A stretch of 64,000 nucleotides of DNA from Subtercola boreus (lineage in GTDB: Bacteria; Actinomycetota; Actinomycetes; Actinomycetales; Microbacteriaceae). This document shows positions 43,966-52,105 of this stretch, in pieces. The translations under genes were made by a program, and so were the position numbers. The DNA lies in NCBI RefSeq assembly GCF_003399625.1, contig NZ_NBXA01000032.1, forward strand, positions 1-64,000. The letters are read 5' to 3'. The notes under the pieces were generated by a model. That model was not told where the DNA came from and did not search any database. It saw only the letters and a list, made by a program, of their open reading frames with translations. Within the stretch, counting starts at the first letter, position 1; every line of letters begins with the position of its first letter.

Positions 43966-44670
43966 GTGGGTCCGAAGCTCCGCGCAGCACGCCTGAAGAA
44001 AGGCCTGAGCCTCCGGAGCATCGCGTCCGAGGTCGGCGTCTCGGCGAGCCTGATCTCCCAGGTCGAGAACGGCAAGACGCAGCCGTCCGTGAGCACGCTC
44101 TACGCCCTGGTGAACCAGCTCGGCATCTCGTTCGACGAGCTGCTCGGCCAGACAACGCCCCTCTCCGACGAACAGGCCCAGCCCCGCGCGCGATCCGAGC
44201 GGCCTGCCGAGGGCATGCGCTCGGCCGTGCAGCACGGCAGCGACAACCCGGTGCTCGAGATGGAGAACGGGGTTCGCTGGGAGCGTCTGGCCACCGGATC
44301 GGGCGGCCCGGTCGATCCGCTGCTCGTCACCTACGCCCCGGGCGGTTCGAGCTCGGTCGAGGGCCGATTGATGCGGCACAGCGGCTACGAGTACGCCTAC
44401 CTGCTGTCGGGCGAGCTGACGGTGCACCTCGAGTTCGACACCTACGTGATCCGGGCCGGCGACTCGCTGAACTTCGACTCGGTGCGGCCGCACATGTACG
44501 TGAACAACGGAGCGGTGCCGGCGAAGGGGCTCTTCTTCGTCACCGGCCGGAAGGCGTTCGCCGAGTCGACACCCGAGGCCGGCTCCGCCGACACGAGCGG
44601 TTCCGACGCCCGTGGGTCAGACCTGAACTCGGCCGTCGACGTGCTCCAGGCCATGGACCGGATGCCCTAG
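43966..44670 (+). CDS. XRE-family regulator with C-terminal cupin domain
   Basis: 234 residues from GTG 43966. The HTH spans about residues 2-58 (LRSIASEVGVSASLISQVEN). The cupin (HSGYEYAYLLSGELTVHLEF) senses a ligand. Proteins of this layout control amino-acid, betaine and polyamine catabolism. The start is odd: the natural N-terminus seems to include the preceding codons for Asn-Glu-Glu, which are in frame but have no ATG, GTG or TTG. GAGGAG stands six bases before an ATC codon at 43954. It lies between the two catabolic operons and may control both. Confidence 0.85.
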   Translation: MGPKLRAARLKKGLSLRSIASEVGVSASLISQVENGKTQPSVSTLYALVNQLGISFDELLGQTTPLSDEQAQPRARSERPAEGMRSAVQHGSDNPVLEMENGVRWERLATGSGGPVDPLLVTYAPGGSSSVEGRLMRHSGYEYAYLLSGELTVHLEFDTYVIRAGDSLNFDSVRPHMYVNNGAVPAKGLFFVTGRKAFAESTPEAGSADTSGSDARGSDLNSAVDVLQAMDRMP

Positions 44671-44729
44671 CCAGCACGCGCTGTCGCCGCGGCTGATGGC
44701 ATCCTCCCCCGGGAGGATCGGCGCCCCTC

Positions 44730-45833
44730 CTAGGTGCGACCGACCGTCGCCGCAGCAGCCGCCGCCCGGTCCGGCCCGGCCGCTCCGGCACCGGCGCCGC
44801 CGGGAACGAGTAGGCGGATGTTCGCTTCACCCCGCTCGAGCTCGCCGGCCTCGATGCGCCGCGCGATCTCCACGACGAGCGCGTTGGCCGGGGCCGCCCC
44901 GCCGAGCTTCTCCTGTTCGTCGACCACGAGCCCGTTGATCTCGGCGACCTCGTTTCGACGACCCTTGATCCAGTCCTGGAGCGACGTCGTCTGGGTGGTC
45001 GGCGACGAGAAGCGCTTCAGCACCTGGCCGAGCAGCTGTTCGGCGAACACGTCCGGGTCGTGCAGTGCGGCATCCGTCATCCCGAAGATCGGCCGGAGAC
45101 GGCTCCCCGAGGCGACGGCTGTTCGCGCCGCCTCGCTCCCGCACTGCAGCATGAACTCGTACATGCCCGGCACCCGGATGGCGTCGGCGAGCCTCAGATC
45201 CAGGATGGCCGACGGCACCAGCTCGGCCGCATTGACGATGAGCTTGCCCCACTTCGACGAGCGGATGTCGTCGGAGACCTCGACGGTTCCCGCGTGGCCG
45301 AGTGCTTCCGCGACATCCTGGAGCCGTTCGGCGTCGACAGACGGATGGATGCCACCGATCGCGAACCAGGCGTGCTCGGGCGGGGTCTCGCGGTTGACGA
45401 CGCCCGGCTCCCACATGTTCGACGCCACCTCGATGACCGCGCCGACGGTGCGCTCGGCGCCCATGATGCTCGCGATGTCGTCGAGGCTCATGCCGTTCTG
45501 GAGTCCCACGACGAGGCCGTCGGGCTTCACGAGGGGCTTGATCAGCTCGCACGCCCACCGCGTGTCATACGCCTTCACCACGACGAAGACGATGTCGAAC
45601 GGCTCCCGCAGCTCGGCGACCTCGTAGAGGTGCCGCACGTTCACGGAGGTGTTCTCTGTGCGGTCGGGCATCACGACGGTGATGCCGTTCTCGCGCATGG
45701 CTTCGACGTGCGCGGGCCACTGCTCGATGAGCGTCACATCGAGCCCGGCGCGGGTGAGGTCGGCGGCGATGCCGGCACCGTTCGCCCCGGTACCCACGAA
45801 GGCGATCTTCTGGTTGTTCTTCGTGCCAGCCAT
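44730..45833 (-). CDS. Ketopantoate reductase (PanE/ApbA) family protein
   Basis: 367 residues. The Rossmann start is KIAFVGTGANGAGIAADL, then VVVKAYDT and the ApbA C-terminal helices (SSKWGKLIVNAAELVPSAI, with the catalytic-type Lys and Asn). About 60 residues longer than biosynthetic PanE, with an Ala/Gly-rich tail. In a catabolic operon with an E1/E2 complex it may oxidise a 2-hydroxy acid to the 2-oxo acid that the complex uses. The first base of its ATG is shared with the SDR stop. Confidence 0.8.
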   Translation of the reverse strand: MAGTKNNQKIAFVGTGANGAGIAADLTRAGLDVTLIEQWPAHVEAMRENGITVVMPDRTENTSVNVRHLYEVAELREPFDIVFVVVKAYDTRWACELIKPLVKPDGLVVGLQNGMSLDDIASIMGAERTVGAVIEVASNMWEPGVVNRETPPEHAWFAIGGIHPSVDAERLQDVAEALGHAGTVEVSDDIRSSKWGKLIVNAAELVPSAILDLRLADAIRVPGMYEFMLQCGSEAARTAVASGSRLRPIFGMTDAALHDPDVFAEQLLGQVLKRFSSPTTQTTSLQDWIKGRRNEVAEINGLVVDEQEKLGGAAPANALVVEIARRIEAGELERGEANIRLLVPGGAGAGAAGPDRAAAAAATVGRT

Positions 45834-46612
45834 CAGATGAGCACCATTCCGCCCTCGATCGGGATCACCTGTCCGGTGATGTAGTCGGAGTCGCTCGACG
45901 CGAGGAAGATCGCGGTCGGCACGATGTCGGAGGGGGTGGCCGGCCGACCGAGCAGGATGTCGCCCGACATCCCCTCGAATCCCGCCTCGGGCTGGCCCAT
46001 CGCGGCGAGATCCTCATCGAGCTGCTTCCAGAGGGGTGTCTCGACGACGCCGGGGGCGAAGGCATTGACCGTGATGCCGTCTGCTGCGAACGACCGCGCC
46101 GCGGCCTGCGTCAGCGAGATGACGGCGGCTTTGGATGCGCTGTAGGGGGCGAAATTCGGGAACCCCTGGCGGCCTGCGATCGAGGCGGTGTTCACCACTT
46201 TGCCGCCGCCGCCCTGGGCGAGGAACTGCCGCGCCGCGGCCTGGGTGCCGAGCACCACGCCGAAGGTGTTGACGCTGAAGATCAGGTCCCACTTCGCTTT
46301 CGTGATGTCGAGGAAGCTCTCGGGCGCGTTCAGCCCGGCGTTGTTGAAGTAGACGTCCAGACGCCCGAACTCGGCGACGGCGGCTGCCACACCGGCGGCG
46401 ACCTGGTCTTCGTCGGTCACGTCGACGCGCACGGCGATTGCACTGCCGCCGGCGGCACGGATGCCCGCAACCACCCCCTCGGCCGCCTCGATGTTCAGGT
46501 CGGCGACCACGATGTTCGCGCCCTCCACCGCCATGCCGCGGGCGATACCCGCGCCGATTCCCGAGGCACCCCCGGTGACGATGATCGTCTTCGATTCCAG
46601 TCGTGCACTCAT
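45833..46612 (-). CDS. Classical SDR (NAD-dependent dehydrogenase)
   Basis: 259 residues. Full SDR signature: TGGASGIGAGIARGM, NNAG, the catalytic Ser of NTASIAG, YSASK with Tyr and Lys, and a C-terminal GQVIPIEGG. GGAG stands six bases before the ATG. It would oxidise or reduce a hydroxyl or carbonyl in the pathway served by the E1/E2 complex; the exact substrate is not evident. Confidence 0.85.
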   Translation of the reverse strand: MSARLESKTIIVTGGASGIGAGIARGMAVEGANIVVADLNIEAAEGVVAGIRAAGGSAIAVRVDVTDEDQVAAGVAAAVAEFGRLDVYFNNAGLNAPESFLDITKAKWDLIFSVNTFGVVLGTQAAARQFLAQGGGGKVVNTASIAGRQGFPNFAPYSASKAAVISLTQAAARSFAADGITVNAFAPGVVETPLWKQLDEDLAAMGQPEAGFEGMSGDILLGRPATPSDIVPTAIFLASSDSDYITGQVIPIEGGMVLI

Positions 46613-46626
46613 TCTCTGCTCCAGTC

Positions 46627-48213
46627 TTAGATGAGGATGGTCAGGGGGTTCTCGATGCGCTTCACGAACGCCCCGAGCCACTGCCCGGCGAGCGCCCCGT
46701 CGATCACCCGGTGGTCGGCCGAGAGCGTGACGGTCATCACGGTGCCGACCGCGAGCTGCCCGTCGACCACGACCGGCTGCTGGCGCGCCACGCCCACGGC
46801 GAGGATCGCCGACTGCGGCGGGTTGATGATCGCCGAGAACTCCTGCACGCCGTACATCCCGAGGTTCGACACCGAGAAGCTGCCGCCCTCGAGCTCGTTC
46901 TGCCGGAGCTTGCCCTCCCGGGCGCGGCCGGCGAGCTCGGCGATCCGTTCGCTCACACCGGTGACCGAGAGCTGGTCGACACCGCGCACCACCGGCGTCA
47001 GCAGCCCGCCCGGGGTCGCGACGGCCACGGCGATGTCGACGTGCGCGTAGCGCGTGGTGCCGTCCTCGCCCCAGGTCCCGTTCGCCTCCGGAACCTCGCC
47101 GAACGCTCCCGCCGCCGCCTTCACGATGAAGTCGTTCAGCGAGACCTTGCGCGGGGCGCTGGCGTTGACGGATGCCCGCAGCTCCATCAGCGCATCCACC
47201 CGGCAGTCGGCGACGAGGTAGAAGTGCGGCACCGTCTGCTTGCTCTCGGTGAGCCGGCGGGCGATGGCGCGGCGCATGCCGGTGTGCGGCACGAGTTCGG
47301 TGTCGCCCGGCGCGGCCACGGGGGCGGCGGACGCTGGCTTCGCGGGCGCCGCGGGTGCCGGCTTCGCGGGTGCGGCCTTCGCCGGAGTGGCTGGTGCTGC
47401 TCCGGATGTCGCCACCGACGTCGCCGGTACAGCGGGAGTCGAGTCGTCGGCCGCCGGCGTCGCCGACTCCGAGCCGACGGCCACCGGACCACGGTCGGGC
47501 GCCCCCTCGACGGGCGCGGAATCCGCCACCCCCGAGAAGTCGGCGACCCGAGCGGAGCCAGCACCGGCGGCACCGTTCGACGGGGCGGTCGCTGTACTGC
47601 CAGACCCGGCCGGGAGCTTCTCGAGGTCGCGGCGCACGATCCGCCCATCGGGGCCGCTGCCCGAGACACCCGCGAGGTCGATGCCCTGCTCCTTGGCCAT
47701 CCGCCGCACGATGGGGCTCGCGAAGAGCCGCCCGCCGTGCGGATCGGCGTTCGCCGCACCCGAGCTCGGGCGATGGTCTCCGCCCTGGCCGGCCTCCGCA
47801 GCGACATCCGGAACCGAAGCGGGAGCCGGGGCATCCGGGGCGGGCACCGCAGCCGACACCGCAGGCGCGACATCCGGAGCCGACACCGGAGCGGCAGCAT
47901 CCGGAGCCACCGCACCCGGCGCGCTCCCGATCCCGATCGACGCCAGCAGCGCGTCGATGTCGGAGTCGGTCTCACCCGGCGCCGCGATCACGGCGATGGG
48001 CGCACCCACATCGACCGAGTCGCCCGGCTCGATGAGCATCCGCACCAGCGTTCCCGCAGTCTCGGCGTTGTACTCCACCATCGCCTTCTCGGTCTCGAGC
48101 TCGGCGAGCGGCTGGCCGAGCGCGATCTCGTCGCCCACCTCGGCGAGCCAGCCCTGCAGTGCGGCCTCGGTCGCGTTCGCGAGCACCTCGGGCATCCGTA
48201 CGATCGTGGGCAT
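46627..48213 (-). CDS. Dihydrolipoamide acyltransferase (E2) of a 2-oxoacid dehydrogenase complex
   Basis: 528 residues. A lipoyl domain at residues 1-80 (ETEKAMVEY, lipoyl Lys43), an Ala/Pro linker, the E3/E1-binding domain near residue 170 (SPIVRRMAKEQGIDL, then GSGPDGRIVRRDL), a second long Ala/Pro linker, and the catalytic domain ending in SADHRVIDGA with the His-Asp pair. It transfers the acyl group from E1 to CoA. Its ATG overlaps the E1 stop by one base. The E3 subunit is not encoded here. Confidence 0.88.
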   Translation of the reverse strand: MPTIVRMPEVLANATEAALQGWLAEVGDEIALGQPLAELETEKAMVEYNAETAGTLVRMLIEPGDSVDVGAPIAVIAAPGETDSDIDALLASIGIGSAPGAVAPDAAAPVSAPDVAPAVSAAVPAPDAPAPASVPDVAAEAGQGGDHRPSSGAANADPHGGRLFASPIVRRMAKEQGIDLAGVSGSGPDGRIVRRDLEKLPAGSGSTATAPSNGAAGAGSARVADFSGVADSAPVEGAPDRGPVAVGSESATPAADDSTPAVPATSVATSGAAPATPAKAAPAKPAPAAPAKPASAAPVAAPGDTELVPHTGMRRAIARRLTESKQTVPHFYLVADCRVDALMELRASVNASAPRKVSLNDFIVKAAAGAFGEVPEANGTWGEDGTTRYAHVDIAVAVATPGGLLTPVVRGVDQLSVTGVSERIAELAGRAREGKLRQNELEGGSFSVSNLGMYGVQEFSAIINPPQSAILAVGVARQQPVVVDGQLAVGTVMTVTLSADHRVIDGALAGQWLGAFVKRIENPLTILI

Positions 48214-50420
48214 CAGTCGGCTTCCGTTCCGCGCGAGTCCGCGCCCATTCCGCGTGCGATCTGCTCCAGACCGGCGACGACCTCTTCCGTTCGGGCGATC
48301 GCGGCTCGCTCCAGCACCTTCGAGATGCTCGGCGACGCCTCCTCGCCGGTGACGCGTTCGACGGGCTGGTCGAGCCAGTCGAAGTAGCGCCGCTGGATCT
48401 CGTCGGCCAACCACGCGCCGTACGACGTTCCGCGGGCGCCCTGCTCGACGATCAGCACGCTGTTCGTCTTCATGATGCTCTCGCCGATGGTCTCCCAGTC
48501 GATGGATGCCCTGTCGAGCCAGCGCAGATCGATCACGTCGGCGTCGAACCCGGTCTGCTCCACGGCTTCGAGCACGTGCTTGACCATCGAGAGGTAGCTG
48601 ATGATCGTCACATCCTCGCCCTCACGCCGGAGCGCGGCCTTGCCGAACGGCAGGATGTAGTCGAGGTCGCCGGCGGGCAGTTCACCCTGGTCGGCGTAGA
48701 GGTCGACGTGCTCGATCACGAGCACCGGATCCTCCAGCAGCAGTGCCGCGTTCATCAGGCCCACGTAGTCGGCCGCCGTAGAGGGGGCGACGATCCGCCA
48801 GCCGGGGCTGGTCGCGAAGATGCCCGCCGGGTCCATCAGGTGCTGCGAACCGTAACCCGAGCCCATCGCGATCTTCGTGCGGAGCACCAGCGGAACCGGG
48901 TTCGCGCCGCCGAACATGTGCCGGGCCTTGCCGATCTGGTTGAACACCTGGTCGGCGGCCACCCACATGAAGTCGGGGTACATGAATTCGATGACGGGCC
49001 GGTAGCGCCCATCGAGCGCCATGCCGCCGCCGAGCCCGGCGAACGCGTTCTCGCTGATCGGAGTGCCGAGAACGCGGCCCTCGAACTTCTTCGCGAGACC
49101 CTTCGTCGCACCGTTGGTGCCACCGTTCAGCCGGTGCACGTCTTCGCCGAGAACGATGATGCGGTCATCCTGTTCCATGCGGCGATCCATCACCGCGGCG
49201 ACCGCGTCGACGAACTTGCGCTTCTCCAGCTCGCCCGTGTACTCGAGTGGTTCCAGCGTGCGCGCGTCATTCAGTTCGCTCGTGTCACCGCGCACGCCGA
49301 CGTTCACGAAGTCGGTGTCGGGCCAGAGGTCGGGCATGATGCGGCGCTTGCCCGGGCGGTCGGGATCCGCCTCGATGAGCTGCTGCACGGCATCCGTCAT
49401 CGCGGCCTGCGCCTGGCTCCGGATGCTCCCCACCCCGGCCTCGTCGAGCTGGCCGAGCGCGATCATCTCCCGCGCGACCCGGTCGAGCGGGTCGCGCTTC
49501 TTCCACTCGGCCTCCTCCTCCTTGCTGCGGTAGCCGAAGGCGCTGCCGGGGTACGGACCGTTCTGGTGGAAGAAGCGATACACCTCGACCTCGACCACGG
49601 CCGGGCCGTCGCCGCTGCGCATACGCTGGGCGGCGGCATCCATCGCCAGGTGCACAGCGAGCGGATCCATACCGTCCACCCGCCAGGATGGGATGCCGAA
49701 ACCTTGGCCGCGGCTGGAGAGGCGGGGTTCGCCGGTGACCTCGTCGACGCGGGTCGACACGGCGTAGAGGTTGTTCTCGATGAAGAAGGTGAGCGGCAGC
49801 TTCCAGGCCGCGGCGAGGTTCATCGTCTCGAGCACCGAGCCGATGTTCGTCGCGCCGTCGCCGAAGTAGCTCACCGTGACATCCGTCGTGCCCGCGTGCT
49901 TCTGCGACCACGCGTTGCCGGCCCCGAGCGGAACACCGCCGCCGACGATCGCGTTCGTGCCGAGCGCCCCGGCCTCGAACCACTGCAGGTGCATCGAGCC
50001 GCCGCGACCCCGGCAGTAGCCCTGCGCGAGCCCGAGGATCTCGGCGAGCGTGCGCTGCAGCACGGTCTGGATGTCGCCGGTGACGAGCGCGCCGAGATCG
50101 AGCGAGCCGCCCGAGACATGGTTGATGGCCTTCGCGAGGAACTGGTGGTGCCCGCGGTGCGATCCGTTGATCGCGTCGGTCGAGCGGAGGCCCACGATGG
50201 ATCCGACGGCGCCGCCCTCCTGGCCGATGCTGGAGTGCGCCGGGCCGTGCACGAGGCCTTCGCCGGCGAGTTCGAGCACGGTCTCCTCGAATGCCCGGAT
50301 GAGGTGCAGCTGGCCGAGCATGGTCGCCAGCAGCGCCGGATCGGCCTTCTTGTAGTCGGCAGCGGTGGTGCTCAGCTCGACCCAGGGGGCGAGGGGCTCC
50401 AAACGTCGTTGTTTCGGCAT
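48213..50420 (-). CDS. Fused E1 alpha-beta subunit of an acetoin/branched-chain-type 2-oxoacid dehydrogenase
   Basis: 735 residues. The alpha half (about 1-385) has the thiamine diphosphate motif GDGATNIGSVLETMNLA ending in NN, plus the start IRAFEETV. The beta half begins at about residue 395 (DDRIIVLGEDVHRL) and holds GGGMALDGRYRPVIEFMYPDF. E1 alpha and beta are separate chains in most such complexes. ATG 50420 has GGAGA seven bases upstream. The enzyme decarboxylates a 2-oxo acid (or cleaves acetoin) and loads the acyl group onto the E2 lipoyl arm. Whether the substrate is acetoin or a branched 2-oxo acid cannot be read. Confidence 0.85.
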   Translation of the reverse strand: MPKQRRLEPLAPWVELSTTAADYKKADPALLATMLGQLHLIRAFEETVLELAGEGLVHGPAHSSIGQEGGAVGSIVGLRSTDAINGSHRGHHQFLAKAINHVSGGSLDLGALVTGDIQTVLQRTLAEILGLAQGYCRGRGGSMHLQWFEAGALGTNAIVGGGVPLGAGNAWSQKHAGTTDVTVSYFGDGATNIGSVLETMNLAAAWKLPLTFFIENNLYAVSTRVDEVTGEPRLSSRGQGFGIPSWRVDGMDPLAVHLAMDAAAQRMRSGDGPAVVEVEVYRFFHQNGPYPGSAFGYRSKEEEAEWKKRDPLDRVAREMIALGQLDEAGVGSIRSQAQAAMTDAVQQLIEADPDRPGKRRIMPDLWPDTDFVNVGVRGDTSELNDARTLEPLEYTGELEKRKFVDAVAAVMDRRMEQDDRIIVLGEDVHRLNGGTNGATKGLAKKFEGRVLGTPISENAFAGLGGGMALDGRYRPVIEFMYPDFMWVAADQVFNQIGKARHMFGGANPVPLVLRTKIAMGSGYGSQHLMDPAGIFATSPGWRIVAPSTAADYVGLMNAALLLEDPVLVIEHVDLYADQGELPAGDLDYILPFGKAALRREGEDVTIISYLSMVKHVLEAVEQTGFDADVIDLRWLDRASIDWETIGESIMKTNSVLIVEQGARGTSYGAWLADEIQRRYFDWLDQPVERVTGEEASPSISKVLERAAIARTEEVVAGLEQIARGMGADSRGTEAD

Positions 50421-50442
50421 GCGGTGGTCTCCGTTGATCGCG

Positions 50443-50517
50443 ATTGGCTCCAATGTAGCTGAACGGAGCGCGTTAAACGAGGGTGGACAGCAATAATCTT
50501 GGTAGATTGGATCCATT
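50443..50517. promoter_or_regulatory. Two GntR-type operators ATTGGMTCCAWT
   Basis: ATTGGCTCCAAT (50443-50454) and ATTGGATCCATT (50506-50517) lie in the divergent region between the E1 gene and the VOC-gntR pair, one near each start. TTGGATCCAA-like palindromes are known sites of FCD-type GntR proteins, and such a regulator is encoded at 51084. Confidence 0.65.
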
Positions 50518-50538
50518 GAGCGAAACAAGGGAGTTCTC

Positions 50539-51087
50539 ATGGCAGGCGGCACCCGCGGCATCCCCGGCCTCGTCGGCACCGAGCACATCGGGTTCACCGT
50601 TCCCGACCTCGACCAGGCCGAGGCGTTCTTCGTCGACGTGATCGGCTGTGAGTACGTCTACTCGCTCGGCCCGTTCGTCAAGGAGGGCGAGTGGATGCTC
50701 GACCACATGAACGTGGCGCCGCGGACGGTGATGCGCGAGCTGCGCTTCTTCCGCTGTCGCACGGGCCCGAACTTCGAGATCTTCCAGTACGAGCCCGCGC
50801 CGGGTTCGGATGCCGCGGATGCACCGCCCCTGAACAGCGACGTCGGCGGGCACCATCTCGCGTTCTACGTCGACGACCTCGACGAGGCCGTCGCGTACCT
50901 CCGGACGAAGGGCGTTCGGGTGCTCGGTGAGCCGACCGCGAGCAGCAGCCACAGCACCGGGCAGCGCTGGATCTACTTCCTCACACCGTGGGGCATGCAG
51001 CTCGAACTGGTGAGCTACCCGAACGGCAAGGCGTACGAGAAGGATGCCGACGTGCTGCTCTGGCACCCTGCCCGCCCTACGCTGTGA
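50539..51087 (+). CDS. VOC/glyoxalase-family protein
   Basis: 182 residues. Two beta-alpha-beta-beta-beta modules: TEHIGFTVPDLDQAEAFFVD with the metal His, and HHLAFYVDDLDEAVAYL with a second His; a Glu in NFEIFQY and another in LELVSYPNG complete the metal site. VOC enzymes are lyases, isomerases, dioxygenases or epimerases. It is co-transcribed with the GntR gene and shares operators with the E1 operon, so it probably serves that pathway. Confidence 0.82.
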   Translation: MAGGTRGIPGLVGTEHIGFTVPDLDQAEAFFVDVIGCEYVYSLGPFVKEGEWMLDHMNVAPRTVMRELRFFRCRTGPNFEIFQYEPAPGSDAADAPPLNSDVGGHHLAFYVDDLDEAVAYLRTKGVRVLGEPTASSSHSTGQRWIYFLTPWGMQLELVSYPNGKAYEKDADVLLWHPARPTL

Positions 51088-51743
51088 CAGTGACCACCTC
51101 CCGCAACGGCGTCGCCAGCGAACGGATCGCCTCGGCCCTCCGCGACTCGATCCTGCGCGGCGAGCACCCGCCCGGCACGCGCATCCTGCAGGAGGACGTG
51201 GCGGCAGACTTCGGCGCGAGCCGCCTGCCGGTGCGGGAGGCGTTCCGCATCCTGGAGGCCGACGGCCTGATCACGCTCGTCGCCAACACGGGAGCGTGGG
51301 TGTCGCGCCTCAGCCTCGCCGAGTGCGAGGAGATCTACCAACTGCGCGAACGGATCGAGCCGCTCCTGCTCGGGTACAGCATCCAGAACCTGACGGCCTC
51401 GCAGCTCGACCGCCTCGACGAGCTGGCCGCGACCATGCAGACGCTCCGCGACCCGGAGGAGTTCCTGCGGCTCGACCGGGAGTTCCACCTGCTGTCGTAT
51501 GCGGGCGCCCACACCGCCATTCTCGGCGACACCGTTCGGCGGCTGTGGAACACGACGCAGCACTACCGGCGCGCCTACACGCGGCTGCTCGACCCCGACG
51601 GCAACCGGATCGTGCACGACGAGCACCACATGCTCGTGCAGGCGCTCCGCCTCCGTGACGCCGACGACGGCGAGCGGATCCTCCTCGGGCACATCCGCCG
51701 CACGCGCCTCGAGCTGGCCCGCCACCCCGCCCTCTTCGACTGA
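51084..51743 (+). CDS. GntR family regulator with FCD domain
   Basis: 219 residues. The winged HTH is VAADFGASRLPVREAFRILE (about residues 34-53), then an all-helical FCD ligand domain with the metal-binding pattern ending in HDEHHMLVQAL and ILLGHIRRT. GTG 51084 overlaps the VOC stop (GTGA). It probably represses both its own operon and the E1-E2-SDR-PanE operon through the ATTGG(A/C)TCCA sites. Confidence 0.85.
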   Translation: MTVTTSRNGVASERIASALRDSILRGEHPPGTRILQEDVAADFGASRLPVREAFRILEADGLITLVANTGAWVSRLSLAECEEIYQLRERIEPLLLGYSIQNLTASQLDRLDELAATMQTLRDPEEFLRLDREFHLLSYAGAHTAILGDTVRRLWNTTQHYRRAYTRLLDPDGNRIVHDEHHMLVQALRLRDADDGERILLGHIRRTRLELARHPALFD

Positions 51744-51798
51744 CGCCTCCCCTCCCCTCCCGGACACGGGGAGGGTGTCATCGTCATGACGTTTTTCC

Positions 51799-51851
51799 GG
51801 ATAGCTTCCCGGTATCCTGTTTTCGTAATAGTCTGCTGCTATAACAAAAAC
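51799..51851. promoter_or_regulatory. Palindromes upstream of hipBA
   Basis: A 13-base inverted repeat with two mismatches (51819-51831 and 51839-51851, seven bases apart) lies 17 bases before the hipB ATG. Just upstream, GGATA, nine bases, TATCC (51799-51817) uses the same words as the E. coli HipB site but in the opposite order. Either could be the autoregulatory operator. Confidence 0.45.
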
Positions 51852-51868
51852 GTAATATTGGAGCGTTC

Positions 51869-52105
51869 ATGACATCGACACGACTGCGCGCCCCTGCCGA
51901 CCTCGGACTGGCGCTGCAGCAGGCTCGACTGGGCCGCGGTCTCTCTCAGGTCGCGCTGGCGGCCGAACTGGGCATCTCGCAGCGCTCGATCAGCGAGATC
52001 GAGTCCGGCAAGACGACGATCTATCTCCGCCGACTGTTCGACCTGATGAGCGCCACCGGTGTCGAACTGTCCGCCTCCTGGCCTACAGCAGACCAAACCC
52101 GATGA
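51869..52105 (+). CDS. hipB: HipB-like XRE antitoxin/repressor
   Basis: 78 residues. A compact HTH (LSQVALAAELGISQRSISEI, then ESGKTTIYLRRLFDLM), the same layout as HipB. It should hold HipA inactive and repress the operon. GGAG lies just before the ATG and its stop overlaps hipA by four bases (ATGA). Base composition is somewhat less GC-rich than the flanking operons. Confidence 0.8.
   Translation: MTSTRLRAPADLGLALQQARLGRGLSQVALAAELGISQRSISEIESGKTTIYLRRLFDLMSATGVELSASWPTADQTR

Noticed and set aside
43755-50420. Plain acetoin catabolism cluster (aco genes)
   Set aside because: It lacks the E3 gene and the AcoR regulator, and it includes PanE-like, HIBADH-like and M24-like genes that acetoin use does not need. 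Kept only as an alternative.
48159-50462. 767-codon plus-strand open frame
   Set aside because: It is antisense to the E1 fusion, which shows full thiamine diphosphate and beta-subunit motifs.
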